64,000 bases of DNA from Microbacterium atlanticum (lineage in GTDB: Bacteria; Actinomycetota; Actinomycetes; Actinomycetales; Microbacteriaceae): assembly GCF_015277815.1 (NCBI RefSeq), contig NZ_CP063813.1, positions 1,116,001-1,180,000 on the forward strand, read 5' to 3'. Made by a program: the position numbers and the translations under genes. How positions within the stretch are numbered: position 1 is the stretch's first letter; each line of letters starts with the position of its first letter. The notes beneath the pieces are model-generated. The model did no database searches. It was given only the letters and a program-made list of their open reading frames with translations, and was not told the DNA's origin. Shown here piece after piece: positions 42,599 through 55,702 of this stretch.

Positions 42599-43179
42599 AT
42601 CTGGTACTCGGGGGTCGTCAGCAGGGCGCGGGTCTCCTCGCCGACGCGACGGGCACGGGGCTTGGCCGGCACGCCGACCAGGACGCTGTCTGCCGGCGCG
42701 TCCTTCGTGACGACGGCGTTCGCCCCGACGACCGACCCCTCGCCGATGACGACCGGCCCGAGGATCTTCGCGCCGGCCCCGACGGCGACGCCGTCACCCA
42801 GCGTCGGGTGACGCTTGCCGCCCTCGCGCTGACGACCGCCCAGCGTGACGCCGTGGTACAGCATGACGTCGTCGCCCACCTCGGCGGTCTCGCCGATGAC
42901 CACGCCCATGCCGTGGTCGATGAAGAAGCGGCGGCCGATCACGGCTCCGGGGTGGATCTCGATGCCGGTGAGCCAGCGGGTGATCTGCGAGCCGGCGCGC
43001 GCGGGGAATCGTGCGCCGCGCACCCACAGCGCATGCCAGAGGCGGTGGCCCCAGATGGCATGGAGGCCCGGATACAGCAGGGCGATCTCGAGGCCGCTGC
43101 GCGCGGCCGGGTCTCGCAGCTTCGCGGCGGTGACGTCCTCACGCACGCGCGCCAGGAATCCGATGCGTTCGTCGGTCAT
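42595..43179 (-). CDS. cysE: Serine O-acetyltransferase
   Basis: A 194-residue left-handed beta-helix enzyme making O-acetylserine from serine and acetyl-CoA. Hexapeptide repeats run from [31 protein letters not shown] through [26 protein letters not shown] in DHGMG and the following D/H pair are catalytic. The short N-terminal domain (about 60 residues) is the EpsC/plant-type short form. Its start overlaps the stop of the first cysK by 4 nt, so the sulfhydrylase is read first and cysE second. Confidence 0.95.
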   Translation of the reverse strand: MTDERIGFLARVREDVTAAKLRDPAARSGLEIALLYPGLHAIWGHRLWHALWVRGARFPARAGSQITRWLTGIEIHPGAVIGRRFFIDHGMGVVIGETAEVGDDVMLYHGVTLGGRQREGGKRHPTLGDGVAVGAGAKILGPVVIGEGSVVGANAVVTKDAPADSVLVGVPAKPRARRVGEETRALLTTPEYQI

Positions 43180-44129
43180 TTCTTCTCCGCCTCCGCTTCG
43201 CGCAGGTGCTCGTACAGCGCCGTGGACAGGTAGCGCTCGCCCGAGTCCGGGACGATCACGACGATGCGCTTCCCTTCGGCCTCGGGGCGCGCGGCGATCT
43301 GCAGCGCCGCCCAGACGGCGGCGCCGGCCGACATGCCGGCGAGGATGCCCTCGCGCGTGGCGAGCTCGCGTGCGACGCGAATGGCGTCGTCGAACTCGAC
43401 GTCGAAGATCTCATCCACCACCGAGCGGTCCAGCACGTCGGGCACGAAGTTCGGGCCGATGCCCTGGATGCGGTGGCCGCCCGCCCGCCCCTCGGTGAGA
43501 ACGGGGGAGTCCTTGGGCTCGACGAGCGCGACCCTCACGCCGGGGTGGCGCTCCTTCAGAACCTGCCCGACACCGGTGATCGTGCCGCCGGTGCCGGATC
43601 CGGCGACGAACCAGTCCACGCGGCCATGGGTGTCCTGCCAGATCTCCTCGGCAGTCGTCCTGCGGTGCACGGCCGCGTTCGCCTCGTGCTCGAACTGCCG
43701 GGCGAGCACCGCCCCGGGCGTCTCGGCCACGATCCGCTTCGCGGCCTCGACAGCCTCGGTCATGCCCTTGTACGGGTCCGTCAGCACCAGCTCGGCGCCG
43801 TACGCCTTGAGCAGGGTGCGCCGCTCCTTCGACATCGACGCCGGCATCGTGAGGATCACCCGATAGCCCCGCGCGGCCCCGATGAGCGCCAGCGCGATGC
43901 CGGTGTTGCCGCTGGTGGACTCGACGATGGTGCCGCCGGGGGGCAGCTCGCCGGCCGCCTCCGCGGCCTCGACGAGGGCGTAGCCCAGGCGGTCCTTCAC
44001 CGAGGACCCCGGATTGTAGAACTCGAGCTTCGCGAGCACCTCCGCCCCCAGGCCCTCCGTCAGGGCGTTGAGGCGCACCAGCGGGGTCTGCCCGAAGGCG
44101 GTGGTGATGTCGGGATGGATGCCGGGCAC
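43176..44129 (-). CDS. cysK: Cysteine synthase (O-acetylserine sulfhydrylase), copy 1
   Basis: A 317-residue PLP enzyme joining sulfide to O-acetylserine. [12 protein letters not shown] contains the PLP lysine, [10 protein letters not shown] the substrate loop and [13 protein letters not shown] the phosphate loop. GTG start with GGGAG upstream. It is a tandem paralogue of the next gene upstream (44215-45153), similar along the full length, with an acidic/Lys tail EAEAEKK the other lacks. Coupled to cysE. Confidence 0.95.
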   Translation of the reverse strand: MPGIHPDITTAFGQTPLVRLNALTEGLGAEVLAKLEFYNPGSSVKDRLGYALVEAAEAAGELPPGGTIVESTSGNTGIALALIGAARGYRVILTMPASMSKERRTLLKAYGAELVLTDPYKGMTEAVEAAKRIVAETPGAVLARQFEHEANAAVHRRTTAEEIWQDTHGRVDWFVAGSGTGGTITGVGQVLKERHPGVRVALVEPKDSPVLTEGRAGGHRIQGIGPNFVPDVLDRSVVDEIFDVEFDDAIRVARELATREGILAGMSAGAAVWAALQIAARPEAEGKRIVVIVPDSGERYLSTALYEHLREAEAEKK

Positions 44130-44157
44130 GAAGCTCCCTTTCTCGTTGGTCCAGACG

Positions 44158-44208
44158 ACGACGGCGCGGCGGCGGCCGATCAGGTCGGGGTCGCCGTCGC
44201 GCCGTCGT
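44158..44208 (-). terminator. Strong hairpin between the two cysK genes
   Basis: 11 perfect pairs (44158-44168 with 44198-44208) continue inward with G-U and G-C pairs to about 19 bp. It lies just past the stop of the upstream cysK on the minus strand and only about 28 nt before the start of the other cysK, so it acts as a terminator or attenuator for cysK1-cysE. Confidence 0.72.
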
Positions 44209-44214
44209 GACGGA

Positions 44215-45153
44215 TCAATCTTCGCGCAGATCCTCGAAGAGTGCCGTGGAGAGGTACCGCTCGCCGAACGACGGCACCACGACCACGATGTTCTTGCCCG
44301 CGGCCTCCGGGCGCGCGGCGACCTGGAGCGCGGCCCAGATGGCGGCGCCCGACGAGATCCCGACGAGGATCCCGTCCTGCGAGCCCACGGCGCGGGCCGT
44401 CGTCAGCGCGTCCGGGAACTCGACGTCGATGACCTCGTCGATGACGCCGCGGTCCAGGATCGCGGGCACGAAGTTCGGGCCGATGCCCTGGATCTTGTGC
44501 GGGCCCGGGGTTCCCTTGGTCAGCAGCGGCGAGTCGGCCGGCTCCACGGCGACGACCTTCGCGTCGGGGACGCGCTCCTTGAGCACCTGGCCGACCCCGG
44601 TGATGGTGCCGCCGGTGCCGATGCCCGCGACGAAGTAGTCGACCTTGCCGTCGGTGTCGCGGAGGATCTCCTCGGCGGTGGTCTTGCGGTGGATCTCGAC
44701 GTTCGCCTGGTTCTCGAACTGACGGGCGAGGATCGCCCCCGGCAGCTCCGTGACGAGCTCCTCGGCCTTCGCGACAGCGCCCTTCATGCCGCCGGCGGGG
44801 TCGGTGAGGACGAGCTCGGCGCCGTACGCCTTCAGCAGCAGGCGACGCTCGACCGACATGGACGACGGCATCGCCAGCACGACGCGATAGCCGCGGGCGG
44901 CGCCGACCATCGCGAGGGCGATGCCGGTGTTTCCGCTGGTCGCCTCGACGATCGTGCCGCCGGGCTTCAGCTCGCCGGAGGCCTCCGCCGCGTCGACGAT
45001 GGCGATGCCGAGGCGGTCCTTGACGCTGGAGGCGGGGTTGTAGAACTCGAGCTTGGCCAGCACCGTGCCGCCGACGCCTTCCGCGACCCGGTTCAGCCGG
45101 ACCAGCGGAGTGTTGCCGAAAGCGGAGGTGATGTCGGGATGGATGCCGGTCAT
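44215..45153 (-). CDS. cysK: Cysteine synthase (O-acetylserine sulfhydrylase), copy 2
   Basis: A 312-residue PLP enzyme with the same motifs as its neighbour: [12 protein letters not shown] (PLP Lys), [10 protein letters not shown] and [13 protein letters not shown]. The ATG at 45153 ([21 protein letters not shown]) matches the N-terminus of the paralogue. Differences cluster in surface segments ([16 protein letters not shown] against [16 protein letters not shown]). The duplication is a few hundred base pairs from cysE; one copy may have shifted to another acceptor or condition. Confidence 0.95.
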   Translation of the reverse strand: MTGIHPDITSAFGNTPLVRLNRVAEGVGGTVLAKLEFYNPASSVKDRLGIAIVDAAEASGELKPGGTIVEATSGNTGIALAMVGAARGYRVVLAMPSSMSVERRLLLKAYGAELVLTDPAGGMKGAVAKAEELVTELPGAILARQFENQANVEIHRKTTAEEILRDTDGKVDYFVAGIGTGGTITGVGQVLKERVPDAKVVAVEPADSPLLTKGTPGPHKIQGIGPNFVPAILDRGVIDEVIDVEFPDALTTARAVGSQDGILVGISSGAAIWAALQVAARPEAAGKNIVVVVPSFGERYLSTALFEDLRED

Positions 45154-45264
45154 GTCGGGGCCTTTCGCGGGTTCATGGCGGATCATCAACAGCCTAGGGG
45201 GACGGCATCCGTGTGAGTCCTTCTGTGACAGGGGCCTGGCGGCGGCGCGCTACCCTGCGGGGCG

Positions 45265-45270
45265 TAGGGT
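45265..45270 (+). promoter_or_regulatory. -10 hexamer for prmC
   Basis: TAGGGT ends 9 nt before the prmC ATG; a second hexamer TACCCT stands at 45251-45256. Confidence 0.35.
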
Positions 45271-45279
45271 GGTGCGGTC

Positions 45280-46158
45280 ATGCCTTCCGCCGAAGAACCC
45301 TCCGCCCTGACCGCCGCGATCGCGCGCGCCGCGTCGCGGCTGGGCGCCGCCGGCATCGCCGATCCCGCCGTCGACGCCGAGCTGCTGACGGCGTTCGTCC
45401 TCGGTCTCGGGCGCGGCGGAGTGCAGGCCGCCGCCGTCCGCGGCGACAGCCTCTCGGCGGCCGACGCCGAGCGTCTCGACGAGCTCGTGACCCGGCGCGC
45501 CGCCCGTGAACCGCTGCAGCACATCACCGGGTCGGCGCCGTTCCGCCACCTGGAGCTGAAGGTCGGCCCCGGGGTCTTCGTGCCCCGCCCCGAGACCGAG
45601 ACGGTGGCGCAGCTGGCGATCGACGCGCTGCGGGCGGCGGCATCCGAGTCCCCGATCGCGGTCGATCTCGGAACCGGCAGCGGCGCGATCGCTCTGGCGA
45701 TGGCGACCGAGGTGCCCCACGCACGGGTGTTCGCCGCCGAGAACTCCGTCGACGCGTTCGTCTGGGCGAAGGAGAACTTCGCGACGGTCGGCGCACCGAA
45801 CGCGCGGCTGGCGTTCATCGACCTCGCCCACGCGTTCCCCGAGCTCGCAGGCACCGTCTCGGTGGTCGCCTCCAACCCTCCCTACGTTCCGGATGCCGCG
45901 ATCCCGCGCGACCCGGAGGTGCGGTTCTTCGACCCGCCCGCCGCCCTCTACGGCGGCGAGGACGGCTTGGACGTCGTCCGCGTGGTGAGCCGGGTGGGGC
46001 TGCGCCTGGCGCACCCGGGCGGGATGATCGTGATCGAGCACGGGGAGTGGCAGGGCGAGGCCATCCGCGGGCTTCTGACCGCCGACGGCTGGCGCGCGGC
46101 CGCGACGCATCCCGACCTCACGATGCGCGACCGCGCCACGACCGCGCTTCGGCCCTGA
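45280..46158 (+). CDS. prmC: Release factor glutamine methyltransferase
   Basis: A 292-residue SAM-dependent enzyme methylating the Gln of the GGQ motif of RF1/RF2. AVDLGTGSGAIALAMATE binds SAM and VVASNPPYVPDAAIP carries the NPPY catalytic motif. An N-terminal helical domain (about 1-85) binds the release factor. It would act on the prfA product, but unlike in many actinobacteria is separated from prfA by about 3.3 kb of other genes. Confidence 0.96.
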   Translation: MPSAEEPSALTAAIARAASRLGAAGIADPAVDAELLTAFVLGLGRGGVQAAAVRGDSLSAADAERLDELVTRRAAREPLQHITGSAPFRHLELKVGPGVFVPRPETETVAQLAIDALRAAASESPIAVDLGTGSGAIALAMATEVPHARVFAAENSVDAFVWAKENFATVGAPNARLAFIDLAHAFPELAGTVSVVASNPPYVPDAAIPRDPEVRFFDPPAALYGGEDGLDVVRVVSRVGLRLAHPGGMIVIEHGEWQGEAIRGLLTADGWRAAATHPDLTMRDRATTALRP

Positions 46159-46212
46159 ACTCCCGCGCGGCCCGGCGCCCCGCGCGCCGCGAACGCACAG
46201 GCGCGCCCGGAC

Positions 46213-46218
46213 TAAACT
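46213..46218 (+). promoter_or_regulatory. -10 hexamer for tsaC
   Basis: TAAACT, 10 nt before the ATG at 46229. Confidence 0.35.
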
Positions 46219-46228
46219 GTCCGGCGAC

Positions 46229-46984
46229 ATGTCCCCCATCTTCGACTGCCGCGACGAGGCTCAGCTGCTCGCCGGCATGCGCCGGGCGCGCCAGGCCATC
46301 GGACGCGGCGAGCTCGTCGTCATCCCGACCGACACCGTCTACGGCGTGGCCGCCGATGCCTTCGACCACCAGGCGGTCGCGCGCCTGCTCGCCGCGAAGG
46401 GCCGAGGGCGCCAGTCCCCGCCGCCGGTGCTCGTCGCCGGCGTCACGACGCTGCGCGCGCTCGTCGCGGAGGTGCCCGAGCCGGTCGAGCGACTGATCGA
46501 TGCCTTCTGGCCCGGCGGCCTCACGATCGTGCTGCCCTCGCAGCCCTCGCTCTCGTGGGATCTGGGCGAGACGCGCGGCACCGTGGCGGTGCGCATGCCT
46601 GCGCACCGCATCGCGCTGGAGCTCCTCGAGGAGACGGGGCCGCTGGCGGTCTCCAGCGCCAACCTCACCGGGATGGCGGCAGGCATCACCGCCGAGGATG
46701 CGCACGAGATGCTGCGGGACAGCGTCGCGGTCTATCTCGGCGACGGGCCCTCGAAGAACGGCGTGCCGTCCACGATCGTCGACGCGACCAGCCTCGTCGC
46801 CGGTGACGAGCCGCTGGTGCGGGTGCTGCGCGAGGGCGCGGTCAGCCGCGACCAGCTGCACGAGGTGCTCGGCGACCTCCTGGAGCCGGCGCCGGGAGCC
46901 GAGCCCGTGTCGCCCGAAGCGGAAGCGGGACCCGCGGTGGCGGGCCCGGCGGCCGACGCCCAGAGCGTCCCCGGCAGCTCGTGA
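46229..46984 (+). CDS. tsaC: L-threonylcarbamoyladenylate synthase (YrdC/Sua5 family)
   Basis: A 251-residue enzyme making threonylcarbamoyl-AMP for t6A37 of tRNAs. LVVIPTDTVYGVAADAFDHQAV, RPLTI-type AFWPGGLTIVLPSQPS, VAVRMPAHRIAL and VSSANLTGMAAG are the YrdC fold signatures. A low-complexity tail of about 30 Ala/Pro/Glu residues follows the domain. It stands between prmC and the WecA-type gene, as in Mycobacterium tuberculosis (Rv1300-Rv1302). GTGA overlap with the next gene. Confidence 0.94.
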   Translation: MSPIFDCRDEAQLLAGMRRARQAIGRGELVVIPTDTVYGVAADAFDHQAVARLLAAKGRGRQSPPPVLVAGVTTLRALVAEVPEPVERLIDAFWPGGLTIVLPSQPSLSWDLGETRGTVAVRMPAHRIALELLEETGPLAVSSANLTGMAAGITAEDAHEMLRDSVAVYLGDGPSKNGVPSTIVDATSLVAGDEPLVRVLREGAVSRDQLHEVLGDLLEPAPGAEPVSPEAEAGPAVAGPAADAQSVPGSS

Positions 46985-48213
46985 AGCAGTACGTCTTCAC
47001 CATCCTCCTCACGGCGGCCATCACCTTCGTCCTGTCGTGGGCGGTCTGGCGACTGAGCCTGAGATACAAGCTGTACCCCGGCATCCGGGACCGCGACGTC
47101 CACAAGACGCCGACGCCGCGACTGGGCGGCATCGCCATGTTCCTCGGCGTGCTGGCGGCGTTCGCGGTCTCGTCGCAGCATCCGTTCTTCGCGATCATCT
47201 GGACCGAGCCCGAGCAGGTGTTCGCGCTGCTGGGGGCGACGGCCCTCATCGTGGTCATCGGCGTCCTGGACGATGTCTGGGACCTGGACTGGATGATCAA
47301 GCTCGGCGCGCAGTTCCTCGCGGCGGGCCTCATCGCCTGGTTCGGCCAGCTGCAGATCTACACCCTGCCGCTCGGCGGCATGACCATCTCGAGCTGGGCC
47401 AGCTTCACCCTGACCGTCTTCTCGATCGTCGTCGTGATGAACGCGGTCAACTTCATCGACGGACTGGACGGCCTCGTCGCCGGCGTCTGCCTCATCGCCA
47501 ACGTCGTCTTCTTCGCGTACTCCTACATGATGGTGCGCGACGTCGGGGCGAGCACCTACTTCAACCTCGCCTCCTTCATCGCCGCGGTGCTGATCGGCGT
47601 GTGCATCGGATTCCTGCCGCTGAACTGGAGCCCTGCGCGGCTGTTCATGGGCGATGCCGGGGCACTCATGCTCGGTCTCCTCATGGCCTCGTCCGCGATC
47701 GCCATCACCGGCAACATCAACCCGGCGATGGTCGTCGACAACGACGAGTTCGGGCGGTCGCAGCTGCTCGGCGCGTTCATCCCGATCCTGCTGCCGGTCG
47801 TCGTGGTGCTCCTGCCGCTGCTCGACTTCGGGCTGGCGGTCGTGCGTCGCATGAGCAAGGGCAAGTCGCCGTTCTCGCCCGACCGGCGCCACCTTCACCA
47901 CCGCATGCTCGACATGGGCCATTCCGACCGCGACGCCGTGCTGATCTTCTATGCGTGGACGGCGCTGGTGAGCCTCTCGGTGCTGCTGATGTACATCGGC
48001 ACGACGCTGGAGTGGCCGGGCGACTACCTCATCGGCGTCGCGTACGGCGTCGTGGGCATCGCCGCGTGTCTCGTCGTCACGCTGCTCCCGTCGCACCGCC
48101 GTGCTCACCTCGTCGACGGCGCCGAGCACGTCGACGCCGTCAACGACCGCCCGACCGGGGTCCTCACCGCTCCCCGACACGATCCCGCGCCCGCACAGGA
48201 GGACGCCCGATGA
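46981..48213 (+). CDS. wecA: Polyprenyl-phosphate GlcNAc-1-phosphate transferase, WecA/TagO family
   Basis: A 410-residue membrane enzyme with about eleven spans. It attaches a sugar-1-phosphate to decaprenyl phosphate, the start of wall-linker (arabinogalactan-type or teichoic) synthesis. DRDVHKTPTPRLGGIAMF, DDVWDLDWMIKLGAQF, NFIDGLDGLVAG (Mg-binding Asp pair) and LFMGDAGALMLG are intact, with DRRHLHHRMLDMGHSDRD in the last cytoplasmic loop. The cytoplasmic C-terminus is short. Its place just before the ATP synthase genes matches M. tuberculosis. Confidence 0.93.
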   Translation: MKQYVFTILLTAAITFVLSWAVWRLSLRYKLYPGIRDRDVHKTPTPRLGGIAMFLGVLAAFAVSSQHPFFAIIWTEPEQVFALLGATALIVVIGVLDDVWDLDWMIKLGAQFLAAGLIAWFGQLQIYTLPLGGMTISSWASFTLTVFSIVVVMNAVNFIDGLDGLVAGVCLIANVVFFAYSYMMVRDVGASTYFNLASFIAAVLIGVCIGFLPLNWSPARLFMGDAGALMLGLLMASSAIAITGNINPAMVVDNDEFGRSQLLGAFIPILLPVVVVLLPLLDFGLAVVRRMSKGKSPFSPDRRHLHHRMLDMGHSDRDAVLIFYAWTALVSLSVLLMYIGTTLEWPGDYLIGVAYGVVGIAACLVVTLLPSHRRAHLVDGAEHVDAVNDRPTGVLTAPRHDPAPAQEDAR

Positions 48214-48698
48214 CTTCCACCCCCATCTCCAGCACGCCGATCCTGCGCACCGTCCTGGTGTGGTCGGCGACGGTCACCGCCGCCCTGCTCGTCGTGGGCG
48301 GCCTGGTCGGCTACCTCGTGGCGGGGACGGACGGGCTGTGGAGCGCGCTGGCCGGCGTGCTGATCGCGGCCGTGTTCCTCGGGATCACCGCCGCCAGCAT
48401 CCTCATCGCCAACCGGTGGTTCGGCGACGCCCTCTATGTGCCCATCTTCTTCGGCATCGTGATGGGCGGCTGGATCCTCAAGTTCGTCGTGTTCCTCGTG
48501 GTGCTGTTCGTGCTGCGCGACCAGCCCTGGATCGTGGGACCGGTCTTCTTCCTCGCGCTGGTGGCGAGCGTCCTGGCCTCACTGCTCATCGACGTCGTGG
48601 TGCTGCTGCGCATGCGGGTGCCGCACGTGAGCGACGTGGAGCTGCCGACGGACCCCGACGCGGGGGAGCGCACCGACGGCCCGGGCACGGCCCCGTGA
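48210..48698 (+). CDS. AtpI-like small membrane protein preceding the ATP synthase operon
   Basis: A 162-residue protein with four hydrophobic segments (about 17-37, 43-65, 79-99, 106-130) and an acidic C-terminal tail. Position, length and topology match the protein encoded upstream of atpB in mycobacteria (Rv1303) and are reminiscent of AtpI, which helps assemble the c-ring in other bacteria; sequence similarity is weak. ATGA overlap with the WecA-type gene. Confidence 0.75.
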   Translation: MTSTPISSTPILRTVLVWSATVTAALLVVGGLVGYLVAGTDGLWSALAGVLIAAVFLGITAASILIANRWFGDALYVPIFFGIVMGGWILKFVVFLVVLFVLRDQPWIVGPVFFLALVASVLASLLIDVVVLLRMRVPHVSDVELPTDPDAGERTDGPGTAP

Positions 48699-48736
48699 GG
48701 CCCCGGCGCGCGGGCTCAGGGACCTCTCAAGTTTGA

Positions 48737-48742
48737 TAGGCT
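48737..48742 (+). promoter_or_regulatory. -10 hexamer for the ATP synthase operon
   Basis: TAGGCT within TTTGATAGGCTG, about 105 nt before the proposed atpB start. The leader holds a short ORF. Confidence 0.45.
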
Positions 48743-48847
48743 GAACGGGCGCCCGCGCGCTCACCCTGCTGTGAGCGCCTGCGGAGTGACGCTCACCGAC
48801 CATCGTCGCAACGGTCCTACACCGATGCCCCGAAGCTGGAGCCCGCG

Positions 48848-49946
<1,099 letters not shown>

Positions 49947-49971
49947 TCGCCATCTCGACTAAGGAGACAGG

Positions 49972-50550
49972 ATGCTGAACGCTCTTGTCACGTACGCAGC
50001 GGAAGAGGGCGCGGAACACAACCCGCTCATTCCGGCGTGGTACGACATCATCTGGTCGTCGGTCTGCTTCGTCATCATCCTCTTCCTCTTCTGGAGGATC
50101 GCGCTTCCGCGGATGAAGAAGCTGCTCGACGAGCGCTCTGCGGCGATCGAGGGCAACATCGCGAAGGCCGACGAGGCCCAGCGCAAGGCCGAGGCGGCAC
50201 TCGAGGAGTACACCGCCCAGCTCGCCGACGCCCGCAAGGAAGCCGGTGAGATCCGCGACGCCGCCCGCGAGGACGGCAAGAAGATCGTCGCCGAGGCGAA
50301 GGATGCCGCGACGGCCGAGGCCGCGCGCCTCACGTCGACCGCTCACGCCCAGATCGAGGCCGAGCGCCAGAGCGCTCTGGTGTCGCTGCGCAGCGAGGTG
50401 GGCACGCTCGCCCTCGACCTCGCGGGCGGCGTGATCGGCGAGACGCTGTCCGACGACGCGAAGGCTCAGGCCGTCGTGGACCGCTTCCTCGCGGAGCTCG
50501 AGCAGTCCGAAGGGGCCACCCTTCGACAGGCTCAGGAACCGGCGCTCTGA
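49972..50550 (+). CDS. atpF: ATP synthase subunit b, REP-altered C-terminus
   Basis: A 192-residue stator protein. One membrane helix at about 20-42 (WSSVCFVIILFLFWRIALP) leads to a long Ala/Glu-rich coiled coil that contacts delta. The last 13 residues (GATLRQAQEPAL) derive from a REP-like DNA element (50519-50540): TLRQAQ is the peptide that this element encodes when it sits in a coding frame. The normal coiled coil appears to end near ELEQSE, so the tail is an appendix of likely little structural effect. Confidence 0.95.
   Translation: MLNALVTYAAEEGAEHNPLIPAWYDIIWSSVCFVIILFLFWRIALPRMKKLLDERSAAIEGNIAKADEAQRKAEAALEEYTAQLADARKEAGEIRDAAREDGKKIVAEAKDAATAEAARLTSTAHAQIEAERQSALVSLRSEVGTLALDLAGGVIGETLSDDAKAQAVVDRFLAELEQSEGATLRQAQEPAL
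50519..50540 (+). repeat. REP-like element inside atpF
   Basis: The 22-nt cccttcgacaggctcaggaa plus cc matches the CCCTTCGACAGGCTCAGGG-type repeat that is dispersed in actinobacterial genomes. It is in frame, just before the atpF stop codon. Confidence 0.6.
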
Positions 50551-51341
50551 TGGGCAGCGCGACCACTCAGGCCGTGGCGGCGACGACGACGGCGCTCGAC
50601 GCCGCCGCCGACGTCGACCTCGACGTCGCCCGCGAGTTGTTCGCCGCGGCGCGCGCCGTGGCCGACTCGCCGCAGCTGAGCGGCGCGCTCGCCGACTCGG
50701 CCGCGCCGGCCGAGGCCCGCCGCAAGGTCGTCTTCGACGTCTTCGGCCCGTCCGTCAAGCCGACGACCGCGTCGCTGCTGGCGACCGCCGTCCAGCAGCG
50801 CTGGTCCTCGCCGGGCGACCTGGTCGACGGCATCGAGGAGCTCGCGATCCGGGCGACGGCCCTCGCCGACACGGCGTCGGACATCGAGGGGGAGCTGTTC
50901 GCCTTCTCGCGCACGGTCGCCGACAACGCCGAGCTCGAGCTCGCGCTCGGCAGCCGTCTGGGTGACGCCTCGTCGAAGGGCGCGCTCATCGAATCGCTGC
51001 TGAACGGCCGTGCGAGCGAGGGGACGACGCTCATCGTGTCGTCCCTCGTCCGCCAGCCGCGTGAGCGCCGGGTGCGCCGGCTGCTGTCGCGCGCCACCAT
51101 GCTCGTCGCCGACCAGCGCGGCCGAACGGTGGCCACCGTCGTCGCGGCGACCCCGCTCAGCGCGGCTCAGCGCGAGCGCCTCACCGCGGCGCTGACCCAG
51201 CGCTACGGCACGCGCGTGTCGCTGAACACCATCGTCGACCCGACCGTCGTCGGCGGCTTGCGGGTGCAGATCGCCGACGACGTGATCGACGCGAGCGTCT
51301 CGTCGCGTCTCGCCGACCTCCGTCAGCGACTCGCAGGCTGA
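50550..51341 (+). CDS. atpH: ATP synthase subunit delta
   Basis: A 263-residue peripheral-stalk protein linking b to the top of F1. It is longer than the E. coli subunit (177) as is usual in actinobacteria. The N-terminal helical bundle (about 1-110) is followed by the C-terminal domain with [19 protein letters not shown] and [30 protein letters not shown], the family signature. The start ATG overlaps the atpF stop by 1 nt (TGATG). Confidence 0.93.
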   Translation: MGSATTQAVAATTTALDAAADVDLDVARELFAAARAVADSPQLSGALADSAAPAEARRKVVFDVFGPSVKPTTASLLATAVQQRWSSPGDLVDGIEELAIRATALADTASDIEGELFAFSRTVADNAELELALGSRLGDASSKGALIESLLNGRASEGTTLIVSSLVRQPRERRVRRLLSRATMLVADQRGRTVATVVAATPLSAAQRERLTAALTQRYGTRVSLNTIVDPTVVGGLRVQIADDVIDASVSSRLADLRQRLAG

Positions 51342-51403
51342 CACTGACTTCCCGCCCCCGGGTGGAGACTTCGGGGCCGCGGCCCCATGAACGAAGGAAA
51401 ACA

Positions 51404-53041
51404 ATGGCAGATCTCACTATCAGCCCCGATGTCATCCGTGACGCGCTGAAGGACTTCGTCGCCGCCTACGAGCCCACGGGCGCCGCGGCCACCGAGGTCG
51501 GCACCGTCATCGACGCCGCCGACGGCATCGCGCACGTCGAAGGCCTGCCGGGCGTCATGGCGAACGAGCTCGTGATGTTCGCGGACGGCACGCAGGGCCT
51601 GGCCCTCAACCTCGACGAGCACGAGATCGGTGTCGTCGTGCTCGGCGACTTCGCCGGTATCGAGGCCGGCCAGCAGGTCACCCGCACCGGCGAGGTGCTC
51701 TCGGTCGCCGTCGGCGACGGGTACCTGGGCCGCGTCGTCGACCCGCTGGGCAACCCGATCGACGGTCTCGGCGAGATCGCCACCGTCGGCCGCCGCGCCC
51801 TCGAGCTGCAGGCCCCCGGCGTCATGCAGCGCAAGAGCGTGCACGAGCCCCTGCAGACCGGCATCAAGGCGATCGACGCCATGATCCCCGTCGGCCGCGG
51901 CCAGCGCCAGCTGATCATCGGCGACCGCCAGACCGGCAAGACCGCGATCGCGATCGACACGATCATCAACCAGCGCTCGAACTGGGAGTCCGGAGACGTC
52001 ACGAAGCAGGTGCGGTGCATCTACGTGGCGATCGGTCAGAAGGGCTCCACGATCGCGGCCGTGAAGGGCGCGCTCGAGGACGCCGGTGCAATGGAGTACA
52101 CGACGATCGTCGCGGCTCCCGCGTCCGACCCCGCCGGCTTCAAGTACCTCGCCCCCTACACCGGCTCGGCGATCGGCCAGCACTGGATGTACGAGGGCAA
52201 GCACGTCCTGGTGATCTTCGACGACCTGTCGAAGCAGGCCGAGGCGTACCGCGCCGTGTCGCTGCTGCTCCGCCGCCCGCCGGGTCGCGAGGCGTACCCC
52301 GGTGACGTCTTCTACCTCCACTCGCGTCTGCTCGAGCGCTGCGCGAAGCTGTCCGACGACCTCGGCGCGGGCTCGATGACGGGTCTCCCGATCATCGAGA
52401 CGAAGGCGAACGACGTCTCGGCGTACATCCCGACCAACGTGATCTCGATCACCGACGGCCAGATCTTCCTGCAGTCCGACCTCTTCAACGCCAACCAGCG
52501 TCCTGCGGTCGATGTGGGCATCTCGGTCTCGCGCGTCGGCGGCGACGCGCAGGTGAAGTCGATCAAGAAGGTCTCCGGCACGCTCAAGCTCGAGCTGGCC
52601 CAGTACCGCTCGCTGGAGGCGTTCGCCATGTTCGCGTCCGACCTCGACGCGGCCTCGCGTCGTCAGCTCGCCCGCGGTGCGCGGCTGACCGAGCTGCTCA
52701 AGCAGCCGCAGTACTCGCCGTACCCGGTCGAGGAGCAGGTCGTCTCCATCTGGGCGGGCACCAACGGCAAGCTCGACTCGATCGAGGTCGAGGACGTGCT
52801 GGCGTTCGAGCGGGAGCTGCTGGACTACCTGCGTCGCAACACGACGATCCTCGACACGCTGCGCGAGACGAACGTCCTCGACGACGACACCGTCGCCGAG
52901 CTCGGCAAGAAGACCGACGAGTTCATCCTCGAGTTCCAGGCCGGCAAGGGCCAGGCCATCGGAAAGCCGGGCCACGAAGAGGTCGCGGCCGCGCAGGCCG
53001 AAGACGTGAACCAGGAGAAGATCGTCAAGGGCCGCCGCTGA
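51404..53041 (+). CDS. atpA: ATP synthase subunit alpha
   Basis: A 545-residue non-catalytic nucleotide-binding F1 subunit. P-loop [15 protein letters not shown] begins near residue 172; [20 protein letters not shown] and the family signature region with [33 protein letters not shown] are intact, including the Arg finger in VSRVG. C-terminal tail of about 25 acidic/Lys residues. GAAGGAAA precedes the ATG at 51404. Confidence 0.97.
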   Translation: MADLTISPDVIRDALKDFVAAYEPTGAAATEVGTVIDAADGIAHVEGLPGVMANELVMFADGTQGLALNLDEHEIGVVVLGDFAGIEAGQQVTRTGEVLSVAVGDGYLGRVVDPLGNPIDGLGEIATVGRRALELQAPGVMQRKSVHEPLQTGIKAIDAMIPVGRGQRQLIIGDRQTGKTAIAIDTIINQRSNWESGDVTKQVRCIYVAIGQKGSTIAAVKGALEDAGAMEYTTIVAAPASDPAGFKYLAPYTGSAIGQHWMYEGKHVLVIFDDLSKQAEAYRAVSLLLRRPPGREAYPGDVFYLHSRLLERCAKLSDDLGAGSMTGLPIIETKANDVSAYIPTNVISITDGQIFLQSDLFNANQRPAVDVGISVSRVGGDAQVKSIKKVSGTLKLELAQYRSLEAFAMFASDLDAASRRQLARGARLTELLKQPQYSPYPVEEQVVSIWAGTNGKLDSIEVEDVLAFERELLDYLRRNTTILDTLRETNVLDDDTVAELGKKTDEFILEFQAGKGQAIGKPGHEEVAAAQAEDVNQEKIVKGRR

Positions 53042-53062
53042 CGGCGGGCCTGGGCAGAAACC

Positions 53063-55427
<2,365 letters not shown>

Positions 55428-55428
55428 C

Positions 55429-55689
55429 ATGCCGCTGAAGGTGAGCCTCGTCTCCGCGGACGCGGAGGTGTGGTCGGGTGAGGCGTCGCTCGTCGTCGCC
55501 AAGACCGTCGAGGGCGAGATCGGCTTCATGACCGGGCATGAGCCGGTGCTCGCGATCCTCGCCGAGGGCCAGGTCCGCATCACGCAGACCTCCGGCACGA
55601 AGATCATCGCCAACGCGCAGGACGGGTTCCTGTCGATGGAGGGCGACGACCTCACGATCGTGGCCGGGAACGCAGCCCTCATCTCCTGA
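55429..55689 (+). CDS. atpC: ATP synthase subunit epsilon, short form
   Basis: An 86-residue protein containing only the N-terminal beta-sandwich (VSLVSADAEVWSGEASLVVAKTVEGEIGFMTGHEPVLAIL). The C-terminal two-helix domain of E. coli or Bacillus epsilon (about 135 residues), which inhibits ATP hydrolysis, is missing. Actinobacterial epsilons are often short, so this is probably normal for the group. ATG one nucleotide after the atpD stop. Confidence 0.95.
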   Translation: MPLKVSLVSADAEVWSGEASLVVAKTVEGEIGFMTGHEPVLAILAEGQVRITQTSGTKIIANAQDGFLSMEGDDLTIVAGNAALIS

Positions 55690-55702
55690 TCACCGCCAAC
55701 GC

